The notes below the pieces were generated by a model that did not search any database, was not told the DNA's origin, and saw nothing but the letters and a program-made list of their open reading frames with translations. A program made the position numbers and the translations under genes. A stretch of DNA of 64,000 nt, from contig NC_056005.1 of the NCBI RefSeq assembly GCF_018446385.1, forward strand, positions 95,897,171 to 95,961,170. Direction: 5' to 3'. This document shows, piece by piece, positions 9,980 to 26,861 of the stretch. Position 1 is the first letter of the stretch; each line of letters begins with the position of its first letter. This DNA is from Zingiber officinale. Its lineage: Eukaryota; Streptophyta; Magnoliopsida; Zingiberales; Zingiberaceae.

Positions 9980-10590
9980 GTGTTGATATGTTTTTTTTTA
10001 AATTTGAATTAAAAAAATTAATACTTCTTTAGATAAATCCATAATACATAAATATATCCCCTAAACATATTACAATACTCCATAAATATTTAAATTTATT
10101 TCATTTTCAATTTTTCTTTTTACTAAATACTATAATCCAACTAGAAAGTCTAAACCCTAGAAATAAAATCTTTAAAAAAAACAGCTTAAAAATTATAACC
10201 CAATTGAGAAACATCACCCCTAAAATAAAATTTTAAAAGAATATTTTAATTAATTTTTTTAATTCAATTTTTTTTAAAAAAATAATAACAGACAAAATCT
10301 ACTATTTTTTTAGACTTTGAATTTAAAAAAAAAACCAATATTTCCTTTTATATATCCCTAAGTCATGAATACATCCCCTAAACACATTACAATACTCCAT
10401 AAATACTTAAATTTATTTTTTTAAATTTTTTTTTTTTTACAAAATACTATAACTCAACTGGAAAATCTGAACCCTAGAATTAAAATCTTAAAAATAAAAA
10501 TAGCTTACAAATTATAACCCAATAGAAAAGCCTCAACCCTAAAATAAAATCTTAAAAAAATATTTTAATTATTTTTTTAATTCAAAATTT
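9980..10590. repeat. Direct duplication (~300 bp unit) inside the hAT element
   Basis: Copy 1 (about 9980-10270) and copy 2 (about 10305-10590) share in order the blocks CATTACAATACTCCATAAAT, AAATACTATAA, an AAC-CTAGAA-TAAAATCT block and AATTATAACCCAAT. They differ by substitutions and A/T-tract lengths, so the duplication is old. Confidence 0.75.
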
Positions 10591-10632
10591 TAAAAAATAA
10601 TTAAAAAGAAAAAAAATTTAAAGCTAATATCC

Positions 10633-10671
10633 TGCGCGACGTGCACAGTGACACACTGTGCACGTCGCGCA
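10633..10671. repeat. Perfect 18-bp inverted repeat with 3-base loop
   Basis: Arms 10633-10650 (TGCGCGACGTGCACAGTG) and 10654-10671 are exact reverse complements around ACA. With one mismatch the pairing extends five more bases (ATATC). It is GC-rich within very AT-rich DNA. Confidence 0.9.
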
Positions 10672-10680
10672 TGATATATC

Positions 10681-10709
10681 ATATATATATTCCTCGAGAT
10701 ATATATATA

Positions 10710-10741
<32 letters not shown>
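10681..10741. repeat. TA-rich microsatellite followed by T-tract
   Basis: Short (AT)n runs surround a CTCGAG, then about 17 T. Lies within the hAT element, near its right end. Confidence 0.8.
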
Positions 10742-10813
10742 GTGCCCCTGAAATTTGGGGGCCCGAGGCACTTGCCTCACAACTTCTATTAAAGGTCCAG
10801 GCCTGAAATTACA

Positions 10814-11357
10814 TATCAGAAGATGATCTCTTGCATGAGGACTCTTGATTTGGATGTATCCCATTTTTAAATAATTATGATCTATCCAAATCAAGGGTCT
10901 AAAAAAATGGATCATCTTTTAATCCATAATTTATGAATTAAAGGATCCGTCCTCTGGATAATAGAGGGATGTTTGAGTGTTATCAATTTTTTTCATCACA
11001 GAAGTTTGAGATTATAAACCCGAGCTGCATTGCAGGTGTAATGCTCTCTCATACAGTCCCCCAAACCTCTAACGTTCGATTTCTAAATATGACATGAGCA
11101 TTTTCCTATAGTAAAATGAAAAATCCGAGATGTTGAGCTATTGAAACTTTTATAGAATTAAAATAATCATTTTTAAAATTAATTGGTTCGAAATGAGCTC
11201 CTGAATTTTTTAAAAAAATTGCAACTGGAAACTTGCTTCGAAGTTGAACCAGTTCTTTTTTCCTCAATAATAACACTATGATAAAGGTCAAAAAATTATT
11301 TTCATAATATTCTATATTTTTTTAAAAAAATTATTCAAATGTGTACAAAATTTCTAG

Positions 11358-11408
<51 letters not shown>

Positions 11409-11480
11409 GATTCTATTTCTGGGAAACAAAAGTAAAAAATCGTTGGTGTTGCAATTACAAAATAGCAAGGGGTGCGATGT
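10814..11480. other. Upstream region of the thiolase gene with (TA)n microsatellite
   Basis: AT-rich sequence without a coding frame; it contains a pure (AT)n run at about 11360-11404. Presumably promoter-proximal DNA of the next gene; no TATA box could be chosen with confidence because of the AT content. Confidence 0.5.
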
Positions 11481-11628
11481 GCATAAAAGCCATGGTTCAG
11501 TCCTTCACGGCTCCAGCTGCGATTAATAACTTCTTCCTCCAATTCGCTCCCGCTGTCCCCGTCTCCTCTCTCTGCCACCGGCAGGCCCAATCGAACGCAT
11601 CGGAGAGTCCTTGGCAGCGGCGCGGAAG
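11480..11628 (+). other. Probable 5' UTR exon of the thiolase gene
   Basis: A GC- and CT-richer block ends in GGAAG|GTAAAG (exon end 11628), a good donor. The frame starting at ATG in this block does not join in frame with the thiolase coding exons, so it is more likely leader than coding. The acceptor upstream of 12064 is not certain. Confidence 0.4.
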
Positions 11629-12063
11629 GTAAAGCTGCGGTTCTTCCTCTCTTCTCGATCTCCGTATTCCGTATGGCCTGTAAAACTCGCTATTATCCAC
11701 TAATCACGCGCTTTGATGCGTTTCGCTAGCAGATTTACTCTGCTCACTCCTGATCTGTTCTCATTCGATCTCTCGGAGGGTGCCCTAATCTTAGTCTTCT
11801 CGTTGCGTTTAGAAAAAAAAAATCCTTTTTTTTTTTTGTTGAGATTCATTTCACATCCCAACAAGTTGGCACATATGGCCCATTTAACTTTTTTTGTTCG
11901 TTTCGCTTTGGCCTTTATATTCAATATTTTTTAGTCAAGATTTATTTGCATATTGCTTTCGGCTTATGATTTGCACTCACTGTTATATTATTGGATAAAT
12001 CAGCGTTTGCTAGGCTGATTAGCTGCTCGTTTTTTTTTTTTTGATCCGATCACGGCAATACCC

Positions 12064-18250
<6,187 letters not shown>

Positions 18251-18737
18251 GTTGAGCCATAGTCGGTCTCCAAGTCCTCTGCCGAAGAACAAAAATTTTA
18301 CTTGAGAATCTTTGAAGTCTCAGAAAAAAAAGGAAGACAATGTTCCTCAAAAGAACTGAAAAACTAGTTTGCTAGAACATGCTTTCGAAGTCTTAAATAA
18401 CTGGACGAACTATTCTCATCATAGTTTCCCAGATTTTACAAATAAACATGCCGTATGTATCAAAACTTTGAACTACCCATTTTGTGCAATCGGTGCCCAT
18501 AAAACCTTAACAAAAATATGGTGCAGCGGCAATGCGTTTAGCAAATTAACTAAGCACTTTCTGTTCGAATCTCCTCCATAGTCTTGTCGACATCATCGAT
18601 ATTAATCATACTATCAAGTTTCTATTGTCATACTTGATACGGCAAGTATTGAAAGCTGCCACGGATATAAAAGGAGGTCAAAGTTATATGCTAAGTTGGG
18701 TCAAAATTAAGAGAGTCATTTCTCTCATACTAGAGAA
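18251..18737 (+). other. Thiolase 3' UTR and flank up to the gypsy element
   Basis: Follows the TGA at 18248-18250. An AATAAA-like signal (AATAAACATG) lies at about 18441. No further gene is seen before the LTR at 18738. Confidence 0.45.
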
Positions 18738-19372
18738 TGATAAGAAACTTTATAAATGGATCGTCTTGAAATTTAGTTTGGGGAAGGATATTGACGTCAT
18801 ACTCAAGCAAGATGAGAAGGTGAGTGATAAGTCATGGGGTTTGATCGTCACAAGTTGCTTTGATAAGATTGGAATTAGTTCTTTGCCTAAGAACTAGAAG
18901 GAAGCTCTCACCAAAGAGAAATTAAAATTTTTATTCAAATTTATTTGATTTTTCATACAAAAGTTCTCCTATTTAACATCCCTTAAGATCCACTATGCAC
19001 TAATTATGCAATAAATATCATGCTTGCATGCATGGTATTTATTATCCACTAATGCAACCATTAATCCCTAATACTAGCTTAATGCAACCATGCATAGTAT
19101 TTATTATACTAGCTTAGGAACTCTAAAAAATGTATTAAAAACCCACAAAGGACATCCCCAAAAATGTATACGAAAATGATCCTCATGTTGGTCCAATTTC
19201 ACTTTCAATTTGAAGGAATGTGATCCATTTAGTTGTTGCCTCCTTTGTGCATTGACCCTCCTTTTCCTTGAGTCTCATTATTAAGTCTTCCAAAGCTTGC
19301 TTCATTCTCTTAGTCTTGGACCTTGTCATGGGTCCCCTAATTCCCTTCAATGTCTCTTCTTGGCTCATATCA
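18738..19372 (-). repeat. 3' LTR of the minus-strand gypsy element
   Basis: Aligns with 26202-26861 with many substitutions. The Pol reading frame ending at 19183 runs into this LTR. Confidence 0.88.
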
Positions 19373-20256
19373 TTCCCTCCTTCTTTAGATGAATTTGTCC
19401 TCGAATTTAGGTCTTCATCACCTACATCAAAAGGACTCAAATCAACTACATTAAATGTTGCACTAACACCATACTCACCGGGCAAATCAATTTTGTAAAC
19501 ATTGTCATTAATTCTTTCCAACACTTGGAATGGTCCATCTCCTCTTGGTTGAAGCTTTGATTTCCTTTGGATAGGAAACCGTTCCTTCCTCATATGAACT
19601 CACACCCAATCATCGGGTTCAAGGACAACTCTTTTTCTCCCTTTATTTGCTCGATTTCCATATTGCTCCATTTTCTTCTCAATTTGAGCTTTAACTTGCT
19701 CATGAAGCTTCTTCACATATTCTGCCTTTGTTTTGTCATCCTTATGAACTAAAGAAGAAGTGTTAGGTAAAGGAAGCAAATCAAGAGGTGTTAGTGGAGT
19801 GAACCCATAACCAATCTTAAAAGAAGAAAATTGAGTAGTAGAATGGACCACCCTATTATAAGCAAATTCAACATGAGGTAAACATTCTTCCCAAGATTTA
19901 ATGTTCTTCTTAATAATTGCTCTAAGAAGAGTAGAAAGTGTCCTATTTACCACCTTAGTCTGGCCACCAGTTTGTAGGTGGCATGTGGTGGAGAAAAGAA
20001 GTTTTGTTCCCAGCTTGTTTCATAAGGTCCTCCAAAAATGGCTTAAAAATTTGGTGTCACGATCTGAAACAATACTCCTAGGCATGCCATGAAGTCTTAC
20101 CACCTCTTTGAAAAACAAATCTGCCACATGAGTTTCATCATCCACTTTGTGGCAACGTATGAAGTGTGTCATCTTGGAGAATCTATCAACTACCACAAAA
20201 ATGGAGTCCTTACCTTTTTGAGTACGTGGTAGCCCTAAAACAAAATCCATAGACAA
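19183..20256 (-). pseudogene. pol: Gypsy integrase and Pol C-terminus (broken)
   Basis: Frames at 20020-20256 ([20 protein letters not shown] and [12 protein letters not shown], two of the catalytic acids), 19600-19953 (a [12 protein letters not shown] core stretch) and 19183-19593 (GPFQVLERI, YKIDLPGEYGVSATFNV, then GPMTRSKTKR) form one integrase with stops and shifts between them. The TDGQTE-type catalytic glutamate region falls in a broken stretch near 19950-20020. Confidence 0.85.
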
Positions 20257-20465
20257 GTCAGTCTAAGGAAAATTAGGAATAGGCAAAGGCATGTAAAGTC
20301 CATGAGGTAATGTCTTAGATTTTGCTTTTCTACACACAATGCACCATGCACAAAATTTCTGCACATCGTGTTTCATGTGTGGTCAATGAAAATGTTCAAG
20401 CAGGATTTCTAAGGTCTTTTGAACCCCAAAGTGTCCCATTAAACCCCCCTCATGTGCTTCCCTAA

Positions 20466-21947
20466 CTAGCAATTTACGCATAGATCCTCTAGGCACACAA
20501 AGTCTGTTATTCTTAAACAAGTAGGCCTAACAACCCCATTTTGTGATTTCTTTTCACACGCAGCATATAATTGGGAAAACTTATTATCATGTACATACAA
20601 TTCCTTAATGTGTTCAAAGCCAAGCAATTTAGTTTCAAGTGTAGCTAACAAGTTATACCTTCTTGAAAGTGCATCTGCTATAACATTTACCTTTCCTTGC
20701 TTATGCTTAATCACATAAGGAAATTGCTCAAGAAATTCGACCCATTTGGCATGTCTTTTGTTGAGCTTCCCTTGCCCTTTCAAATGCTTCAAAGATTCAT
20801 GATCACTATGAATGAAAAATTCTTTAGACAAAAGATAATGCTGCCATGTTTGCAATGCTCTAACAAGTGCATACAATTCTATATTATAAGTGGAATAGTT
20901 GAGAGTGACGCCACTTAGTTTCTCACTAAAATATGCAATGGAATGACCATCTTGAAGTAAAACAACCCCAATACCCACATGAGATGCATCACATTCAATT
21001 TCAAATGATTTGAAAAAATCAGGTAAAGCAAGAATGGGTGCATGTGTGAGTTTATCCTTAAGTGTTTGAAATGCATTTTCTTGATTCTCTCCCCATCTAA
21101 AACCTATGTTTTTCTTAACAATTTTATTTAGGGGTGCTGCCACTGTGCTGAAATCCTTCACAAACCTCCTATAGAAACTTGCCAACCCATGGAAGTTCCT
21201 AATCTCACTCACAGTTTTAGGCGTTGGCCAATCTCTAATGGCCTTAACTTTCCCTTCATCAACCTACACTCCTTTAGAACTTATGACAAAACCAAGAAAA
21301 ACCACATGATTAGTGCAAAAAGAATACTTTTCCAAGTTAGCATATAGTTTTTCCTTTCTAAAGACATGCAAGACAGATTGGAGATGTGTAATATGCTCAA
21401 CAAAACTCTTAGAATATACCAAAATATCATCAAAGTATACTACCATAAATTTTCCAAGAAATTCTCATAAGACATGGTTCATAAGCCTCATAAAAGTGTT
21501 TGGTGCATTAGTTAACCCAAAAGGCATTACCAACCATTCATACAATCCATATTTGGTTTTGAAAGCTGTTTTCCATTCATCCCCTTCCCTTATCCTAATT
21601 TGATGGTACCCGCTTTTCAAATCAATTTTAGAAGAGAAACAAGCATCAATCAATTCATCAAGCAAATCATCAAGTCTAGGGATAGGATGTCTATACCGAA
21701 TTGTGATGTTGTTGATAGCTCTACAGTCAATGTACATCCTCCATGATCCATCCTTTTTAGGCACCAGAATTACGGGTACAACACAAGGACTTAAACTTTC
21801 TTTGACCCATCCTTTTTGCAATAACTCCTCTACTTGATTTTGTATCTCCTTTGTTTCTTGAGGGTTGCTCCTATAAGCTAGCCTATTGGGCAGAGAAGCG
21901 CCAGGAATAAGGTCTATTTGGTGTTCAATCCCCCTCATTGGAAGCAA
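20466..21947 (-). pseudogene. pol: Gypsy reverse transcriptase and RNase H (broken)
   Basis: RT motifs: [32 protein letters not shown] and MPFGLTNAP in 21465-21947, and YFDDILVYSKS (polymerase acids) in 21264-21446. RNase H follows at 20466-21212 with [17 protein letters not shown] and the [17 protein letters not shown] segment. At least two frameshifts or stops separate the pieces. Confidence 0.9.
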
Positions 21948-21965
21948 ACCATGAGATACTTCCTT

Positions 21966-23789
21966 TGTTAGTTAGAGCCCTAGAGTCAATCATGTGATGA
22001 TTGTTGTATGGACTCGTTGTATCATATTCTTGTATATTTATAAAGGTATTTCTTTTATGGTTATTATACTTACTTGTATTGGTGTCAAATAACTAAGTAT
22101 AATAGCGTCCTTGAGTAGAAGGTTCTTATCTATATCAATCGATTGGTTGAATCGATAGTGAGATGATATAGAGAACACTACTTTTAATCATTCCTAGTCA
22201 AGTATTAATATTCAGGAATAATGTTAATGCGACGAGACTAGCATGTAGGTCAACTCGATGACTTGATCTCACAAGTCATGAATATAGAAATATCAAGTTG
22301 ACACATGTGTATGCATTGGAGAATGTATATTGAATGACCCGCCATGAGAAAGTATCATGGATCGTTACATGAGTGTCATATACTTTCTCATATGACTATT
22401 AGTATGACTATCAGTCCTTGGACCTGAAGTCACCATGATTCCCTACATAAGGAGTTACATACTTTGGCTTCGTCAAACGTCACCTGTAACTGGGTGGACT
22501 ATAAAGGCGATTACTGAGTATGTAACAAATTATGCGGAGGGATGTGAGTGACGTAGATGGGAGCTATCCCTCCTATATGACGGGAGTGACAACATTATTC
22601 TTGATAGAGTGAGACCACTAAGTGCATGACCATTCCCAAATGAGTCAATATAAGATATTGAGCTCATTTGATTAGAGTGAGTCTACTTGGAGTTCAAGAC
22701 ATAGATTGATTAGAGGATGACACGGTCTATGCCTCATTTGATCAATCTAGATGTCTAGGATGGAAGTACATTATCATATATTGTGAAGGATCATAATTAG
22801 TAGTCACAAGGTGATATTGGATCTCAACATTCTTGTAACTTGGGTAGTAATGATGTGTTGCTAGATTCCGCTCATTACTTATGCTTCTAAATGGGAGCAT
22901 TGCCAATGTTATAAGAACATATAGGGTCACACACAAAGGACAATTAGATGGAGAATGAGTTCATATGATGAACCAAGAGGATTAGGTTCATATGATGAGC
23001 CAAATTGGATTAAGAGTAATCCAAATTAGACTAATTGAGTTAGACTCAATTTGATTCATGTATTGAATGAGTCTAATTTAGATTATGACTCATTGAATCA
23101 ATTTAATTTAATGGATAGAGATTTATTAAATCAAATTGACTTGAATCAATGGTTAAATTTGATCAACCATGGGAGATTTTAAGTCAAGTTTGACTTGACT
23201 TAAGAGGGAAGATGAAGGGTCAAGTTTGACTTGACCAAATGTCACTTCATTGGTCAAGTTTGACTTGACCAAAGCCACTTGGCATGGGGTCGACCAATGA
23301 TGGTGTTCCACATCATCAAGGTGTGCCACCTCATGAGGGAGATCAAGAGCCATGACTCTTGATATTCCATGGAGGTATTAAACCCCTCATGAAGTGGTCG
23401 GCCACATTATTGCATGAGTGAAGAGCATTGTATGCTCATTCATTCCTTCTTCTTCCTCCTCTCTTCTCTTCTCTCCCTCTCATCCTCCTTGGCCGAAACA
23501 TCCAAGAGTGCTAGCACACTCTAGGTGTTTTTCTTCCATCTCTTGTCCCGTGTGGATACTTCTAGAGGTGTGTACACTTGAACACACTTGAGATTCGAAG
23601 AACCTTGGACGAGCGGGATAAGTGACGGGCTTCGCATCAAAGGTATACTTTCTTTGATGTAGATCTAAGGTAGATCTAGGATTACAAACATGTACATGTA
23701 AAATTTTTAACCTTCGCACGGATCCAGTGGCAAGACTTCGGGGTTTTCGCAACGTAAAAAGCAGTTTTTGCGGTCCGAAAATCTCAACA
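21966..23789 (+). mobile_element. Solo copia LTR with 5-bp TSD, inserted in the gypsy element
   Basis: TGTTAGTTAGAGCC to CTCAACA, flanked by exact TCCTT (21961-21965 and 23790-23794). Removing it and one TCCTT rejoins the gypsy frame (FEDVFPKE... upstream of RT). The same LTR family occurs at 34677-36411. No internal sequence is present, so it arose by LTR-LTR recombination. Confidence 0.93.
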
Positions 23790-25674
23790 TCCTTGGGAAA
23801 CACATCCTCAAAATCCTGCAAAATAACAACAACATCACTAGGCAAGGAGTTAGTATTAGATTCTAAGCAAGTGTCCTTGCACAAAAGAAGAAATATAGGC
23901 TGCCTTGTCAAATAAGCTTTCTTCGCCTCACTTTCTCTTGTAAACAAATTTTCTATTTTTCTCTCTTTCTTTTCCTCATTCTCTCTTTTCTTTTGAATTT
24001 TATCCTCAAAATCAAGTATTTTCTTTTTCACACACTCTTTCTTTTTCTTAAGCTCTCACTCTTCTTTTTCTCTTTTCTCTCTCAGTTTTATTTGATCCTC
24101 ACAAACCTCCCTAGGTGATAACAGTACAAGTGTGACTTTGCGAGAATTGTGGACAAAAGAGAACTTGTTGGAGAATCCATCATGGTGAGCTCGCCTATCA
24201 AACTGTCAAGGTCTTCCAAGAAGAATGTGGCTTGCCTCCATAGGCACAATATCACATAGAACTTGATCTTCATATTTGCCAATGGAGAAATTAATCAACA
24301 CTTGCTAGTTCACTACCAATTCACCACTATTACTTAGCCATTGGAGTTTATATGGTCTTGCATGTGGTGTAGTCTTGAGGTTGAGTTTGGTGACCAACCT
24401 AGTGCTTGCCACATTGGTACAACTTCCACCATCAATGATCATAGAGCATGTCTTATCTTGAATAAGGCAGCGAGTATGAAAAATATTTTCTCTTTGGTCC
24501 TCCTCATGCTCCTTGGCTTGGCTTCCCAATAATCTCCTAACCACCAAGAGATCTCCATCTTGTGCATAGGATGCTCCATCATTTTCCTCATCGCTTGAGG
24601 AAGAGGAATGAGAAGAAATTTCTTCACTAGAGATACTCCCATTATCCCTCACCACCATAGTCTTCTTATTCGGGCATTCGGATGCAATATGACCTTTCCC
24701 AAACACCTAAAACACTTGATATCCCTACTCTTAGAAGTGGAAGAAGAGGTAGTAGGAATAGGCTTCTTAGTGCTTGCTGTCTCCTTAGAATTTGAAGAAG
24801 AACCCTCCTTCTTTGGCTTGTCCTTCCAACTTGAAGAGTAGTTTGGAGAAGAGGATTTCTTCATAACGCCCTTTCTCTTTAATTGTTACTCTATTTTCAT
24901 TGCTTGATGCACTAAGTCATCAAGCTCCACATAATGTTGTAACTCCACAATGTCTCCAATATCTCGATTTAGGCCATGGAGAAACCGAGCTATGGTAGCT
25001 TCCCTATCCTCCACAATATTGGCTCTAATCAAAGTCACCTCCATCTCCTTGTAGTAATCATCCACACTCCTACTCCCTTGGGCGAGTCTTTGCAATTTGT
25101 TGTGCAATTGCCTGTGGTAGTGGGAAGGCACAAATCTCCTTCTCATTAAAGTCTTCATTTCATCCCAAGTGTTGATAGGATGCTCTCCATACCTTCTTCT
25201 CTCCTTTTGCAATTGATCCCACCAAATTAAGGCATAATCGGTGAACTCAAGGGCAACCACCTTTACTTTCTTTGCATCATTGTAATTGTGGCATGAGAAG
25301 ATTTGCTCTATTTTCATCTCCCACTCAAGATATGTTTCAGGGTCATTCCTCCCTTAGAAGGAAGGTATCTGGACTTTCACAGCTCCTAGATCATCTTCTC
25401 GCCTATGGTTTCTATCTCCTCTCTCACGTCTTCTTCCCCCTTCATGCCTCCTTCTTTCTCTTGGTGAATCATAGAATGGGTCACTTTAACGAGATTCTTC
25501 ATGATTAGAATTGCCCCTACGGTTGGAAACATTTTCTCCTTCAAGTCGGTCCATCCTTTCGTGTATTTCTTCAAGTTGTCTTTGAAGCATTCTTTCAAAT
25601 TGTTGAGTAAGTGCCTCCATTTGAGGCCTATTAAGATCTCGCCTAGTGGAATGAGGTGATTTGCCCCCACTCAT
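23790..25674 (-). pseudogene. gag-pro: Gypsy gag, zinc knuckle and protease region (broken)
   Basis: 24886-25317 holds the retrotransposon Gag core (ALIWWDQLQKERRR, RRRFVPSHY, GSRSVDDYYKEME). N-terminal pieces occur at 25386-25674. A knuckle is split between two frames near 24660-24730 (CFRCLGK then GHIASECPNK). The protease stretch IIDGGSCTNVAS lies in 24305-24706. The linker to RT with FEDVFPKD ends the part before the nested LTR. Confidence 0.85.
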
Positions 25675-26187
25675 GCTTGCACAAAAAAAAAAGAAGATGA
25701 CAAGGAAAATTACAAAAGAAATGTTAGACGGACCTCGCCACTCTACTCACGTGGTTGCACTCAAATTTATCCACTCAGCTTCCTTTATAAGCTCTTAAGG
25801 AAAGAACCTTATCAATGTCTTTCTCAAGACAACAAGTAGACAATCAAGTGAACAAGAAACCAACAAGAGAAATATGAGTAGAACAAGAGAAATAAACGGA
25901 TAAAACGAGAAATTCAACAACGATCAAGAGCAATGAAAGGAATATCTTTGAATTCAGATTTCACAAAGAAAGAATATTGAGTCCTTTCAATTCACAAATC
26001 CTCCTCTCTTTTTTTAATCAGAAACCAATGACTAATGATTTCTCTTTTTTCTGAATTTTGCTTTTTTTTTAGTTGAGGACCCAAATAGTAAATAGAAATT
26101 TACGACAGATAGGGATGGAGAGATCAATAAAGATGGACAAGAACAAAGATGAAAACAAGACACAACCCTGAAAATCAAGGAGTCAAG

Positions 26188-26199
26188 GCTCTGATACCA
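26188..26199 (-). other. Primer-binding site, tRNA-iMet (gypsy)
   Basis: The minus strand reads TGGTATCAGAGC two bases after the LTR end. Confidence 0.85.
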
Positions 26200-26201
26200 A
26201 A

Positions 26202-26861
26202 TGATAAGGAACCTTGAAAATGGATCGCTTTGAAATTCAGCTTGGGGAAGGGTATTGACGCCACACTCAAGCAAGATGAGAAGATGAGTGATAAGTCATG
26301 GGGTTTGATCGTCACAAGTTGCCTTGATATCGGAATTAGTTCTTTGCCTAAAAACTAGAAGGAAGCTCTCACCAAAGAGAAACTAAAATTTTCATTCAAA
26401 CTTACTTGATTTTCCATACAAGAGTTCTCCTATTTAATATCCCTTAAGATCCACTATCACTAATTATGCAATAAATATCATGCTTGCATGCATGGTATTT
26501 ATTATCCACTAATATAACCACTAATCCCTAATACTAGCTTAATGCAACCATGCATGCATGGTATTCAGTATACTAGCTTAGGAACTCTAAAAAATGTATT
26601 AAAAACCCACAAAAGACATCAAAAGTCACTTTAGAAATCCCCCCTCCCCAAAATGCATACGAAAATGGTCCTCATATTGGTCCAATTTCACTTTCAATTT
26701 GAAGGAATGTGATCCATTTAGTTGTTGTCTCCCTTGTGCATTGATCCTCCTTTTCCTTGAGCCCCATTATTAAGCCTTCCAAAGTTTGCTTTATTCTCTT
26801 AGTCTTGGACCTCGTCATGGGTCCCCCAATTCCCTTCAATGCCTCTTCTTGGCTCACATCA
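26202..26861 (-). repeat. 5' LTR of the minus-strand gypsy element
   Basis: 660 bases, TG...CA ends on the minus strand, aligned with the 3' LTR over its whole length. Confidence 0.88.

Larger units (their letters stand above)
9488..10805. mobile_element. Non-autonomous hAT transposon with 8-bp TSD
   Basis: The element is bordered by the exact 8-bp direct repeat AAATTACA (9480-9487 and 10806-10813), the target-site size of hAT elements. Termini are imperfect inverted repeats: CAGTGCCGAACCTG on the left and, reversed, CAGGCCTGGACC on the right. The subterminal G/C-rich blocks (TTTTGGGGCTTGAGGCGAGC left; TTTGGGGGCCCGAGGCAC right) are of the kind seen in plant hAT ends. There is no transposase ORF in the 1318 bases, so it depends on an autonomous relative. 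Confidence 0.85.
18738..26861 (-). mobile_element. Decayed Ty3/gypsy retrotransposon, minus strand, with nested LTR
   Basis: LTRs at 18738-19372 and 26202-26861 start TGATATGAGCC or TGATGTGAGCC and end CCTTATCA on the minus strand. The primer site TGGTATCAGAGC (minus, 26188-26199) and a purine tract (about 19373-19390) set the orientation. Gag, protease, reverse transcriptase, RNase H and integrase follow in gypsy order from right to left, broken by stops and frameshifts. A solo copia LTR interrupts the protease-RT region. Flanks GAGAA and AGAGT are not an exact target duplication. The GPMTRSKTKR end of Pol is typical of Reina/CRM-like gypsy groups; the clade is a guess. Confidence 0.88.

Noticed and set aside
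11339..11632. ORF of 97 residues upstream of the thiolase, possible N-terminal targeting exon
   Set aside because: Its frame does not join the thiolase exons through the available donor and acceptor sites, and it begins with a translated TA microsatellite.
18603..18897. ORF of 90 residues near the gypsy LTR
   Set aside because: Most of it lies in the 3' LTR and the rest has no recognised similarity.
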